DNA of 13,673 nucleotides from Trueperella sp. GTDB taxonomy: Bacteria > Actinomycetota > Actinomycetes > Actinomycetales > Actinomycetaceae. Numbering within the stretch: the stretch's first letter is position 1; each line of letters opens with the position of its first letter. Positions 13,232 through 13,673 of this stretch are shown here, in pieces. Made by a program: the position numbers and the translations under genes. The stretch lies in the NCBI GenBank assembly GCA_012727825.1, contig JAAYGH010000213.1, positions 1 to 13,673 of the forward strand, written 5' to 3'. Below the pieces are notes generated by a model. That model was given only the letters and a program-made list of their open reading frames with translations, searched no databases and was not told where the DNA came from.

Positions 13232-13673
13232 TTAGAGGGTGAGCATCTTACTGACGTCTGCCTTGAAGCGCTCCATGCGTTGCGCTGCGGCGACCTTGGC
13301 CTGCGGGAGCTGCTCTGCACTGGCGACCGGCACGATGACCTCGAGGTAGCACTTGACCTTTGGCTCGGTGCCCGACGGGCGCACGATGACTCGGTCTCCC
13401 TCCGCAGTGACGATACGCAACGCGTCCGTCGGTGGCAGATCCGCCGATCCTTGTGCCAGATCATCCACCTGTGCTACGGGTATTCCGATGAGCTCGGTGG
13501 GTGGCGTGGCGCGAACCTTGGCCATCGTGGCCGGCATGATCGACAGGTCGTCCACCCGAACCGTCACGGGTGCCGTGTGGTAGACGCCGTGGCGGAGGGC
13601 GAGCTCGTCAAGCTTGTCCTGGAGGGAATAGCCCTGTGCCTTCGCAGCGGCGGCCGTGGTCGCTATTGTGAGC
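13232..13673 (-). CDS. Phosphomannomutase/phosphoglucomutase family protein, C-terminal part (partial)
   Basis: The gene enters from the right edge on the minus strand; its N-terminus lies outside the window. The frame runs unbroken from 13672 to a TAA (complement of 13232-13234), giving 146 residues. It reads GYSLQDKLDELALRHGVYHTA, then a domain with RVDDLS, PPTELIGIPV, LPPTDALRI and the phosphate-binding loop RPSGTEPKVKCYLEV, diagnostic for the C-terminal domain of alpha-D-phosphohexomutases. A GTG at 13567 (complement) is internal, not a start. Family members isomerise hexose-1- and 6-phosphates, and some act on pentose phosphates. Next to deoA/deoC it may act as phosphopentomutase; with manC in the window, mannose-1-phosphate supply is the alternative. 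The active-site Ser lies outside the window. Confidence 0.93.
   Translation of the reverse strand, partial: LTIATTAAAAKAQGYSLQDKLDELALRHGVYHTAPVTVRVDDLSIMPATMAKVRATPPTELIGIPVAQVDDLAQGSADLPPTDALRIVTAEGDRVIVRPSGTEPKVKCYLEVIVPVASAEQLPQAKVAAAQRMERFKADVSKMLTL

Overview
The window is a stretch of actinobacterial chromosome, probably from an Actinomycetaceae-like organism. That placement rests on moderate-to-high GC, frequent GTG starts, strong AAGGAG-type ribosome binding sites, actinobacterial-looking FolD, ManC, YihY and DeoA proteins, and a short acidic lipoprotein linker; the genus cannot be fixed from this alone. All genes are on the plus strand except a partial sugar-phosphate mutase entering from the right edge.

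Layout. Positions 2-76 hold the last codons of serine hydroxymethyltransferase (glyA), whose stop overlaps the start of folD (73-945); together they form a one-carbon/folate unit. Exodeoxyribonuclease III (1083-1889) follows, then a YihY/BrkB-type membrane protein (1918-3195) with a long charged tail, and a single-domain mannose-1-phosphate guanylyltransferase (3289-4365). A 161-base gap at 4366-4526 carries a candidate promoter/operator region.

From 4527 to 13132 there is one coherent nucleoside uptake and catabolism locus. It consists of a BMP-family substrate-binding lipoprotein, a two-domain ABC ATPase, two membrane permeases, cytidine deaminase (cdd), thymidine/pyrimidine-nucleoside phosphorylase (deoA), an unrecognised 235-residue protein, and deoxyribose-phosphate aldolase (deoC). 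Many junctions overlap by 4-8 bases, so translation is probably coupled. Nucleosides would be bound outside, imported, deaminated, phosphorolysed to base plus (deoxy)ribose-1-phosphate, isomerised to the 5-phosphate and, for deoxyribose, split by DeoC to acetaldehyde and glyceraldehyde-3-phosphate. The partial mutase converging on deoC (13232-13673, minus) could supply the isomerisation step, or could serve GDP-mannose synthesis with ManC.

The two most interesting items are these. (1) The unrecognised protein between deoA and deoC has Gln, Cys, His and Asn in the order and spacing of a papain-fold (C39-like) cysteine peptidase or transferase. (2) The 164-base gap between the lipoprotein and ATPase genes packs two overlapping palindromes, a perfect 13-bp hairpin and a four-copy 15-bp tandem repeat. 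There is no gene-free stretch over 300 bases, and I see no RNA gene, insertion sequence or CRISPR array.
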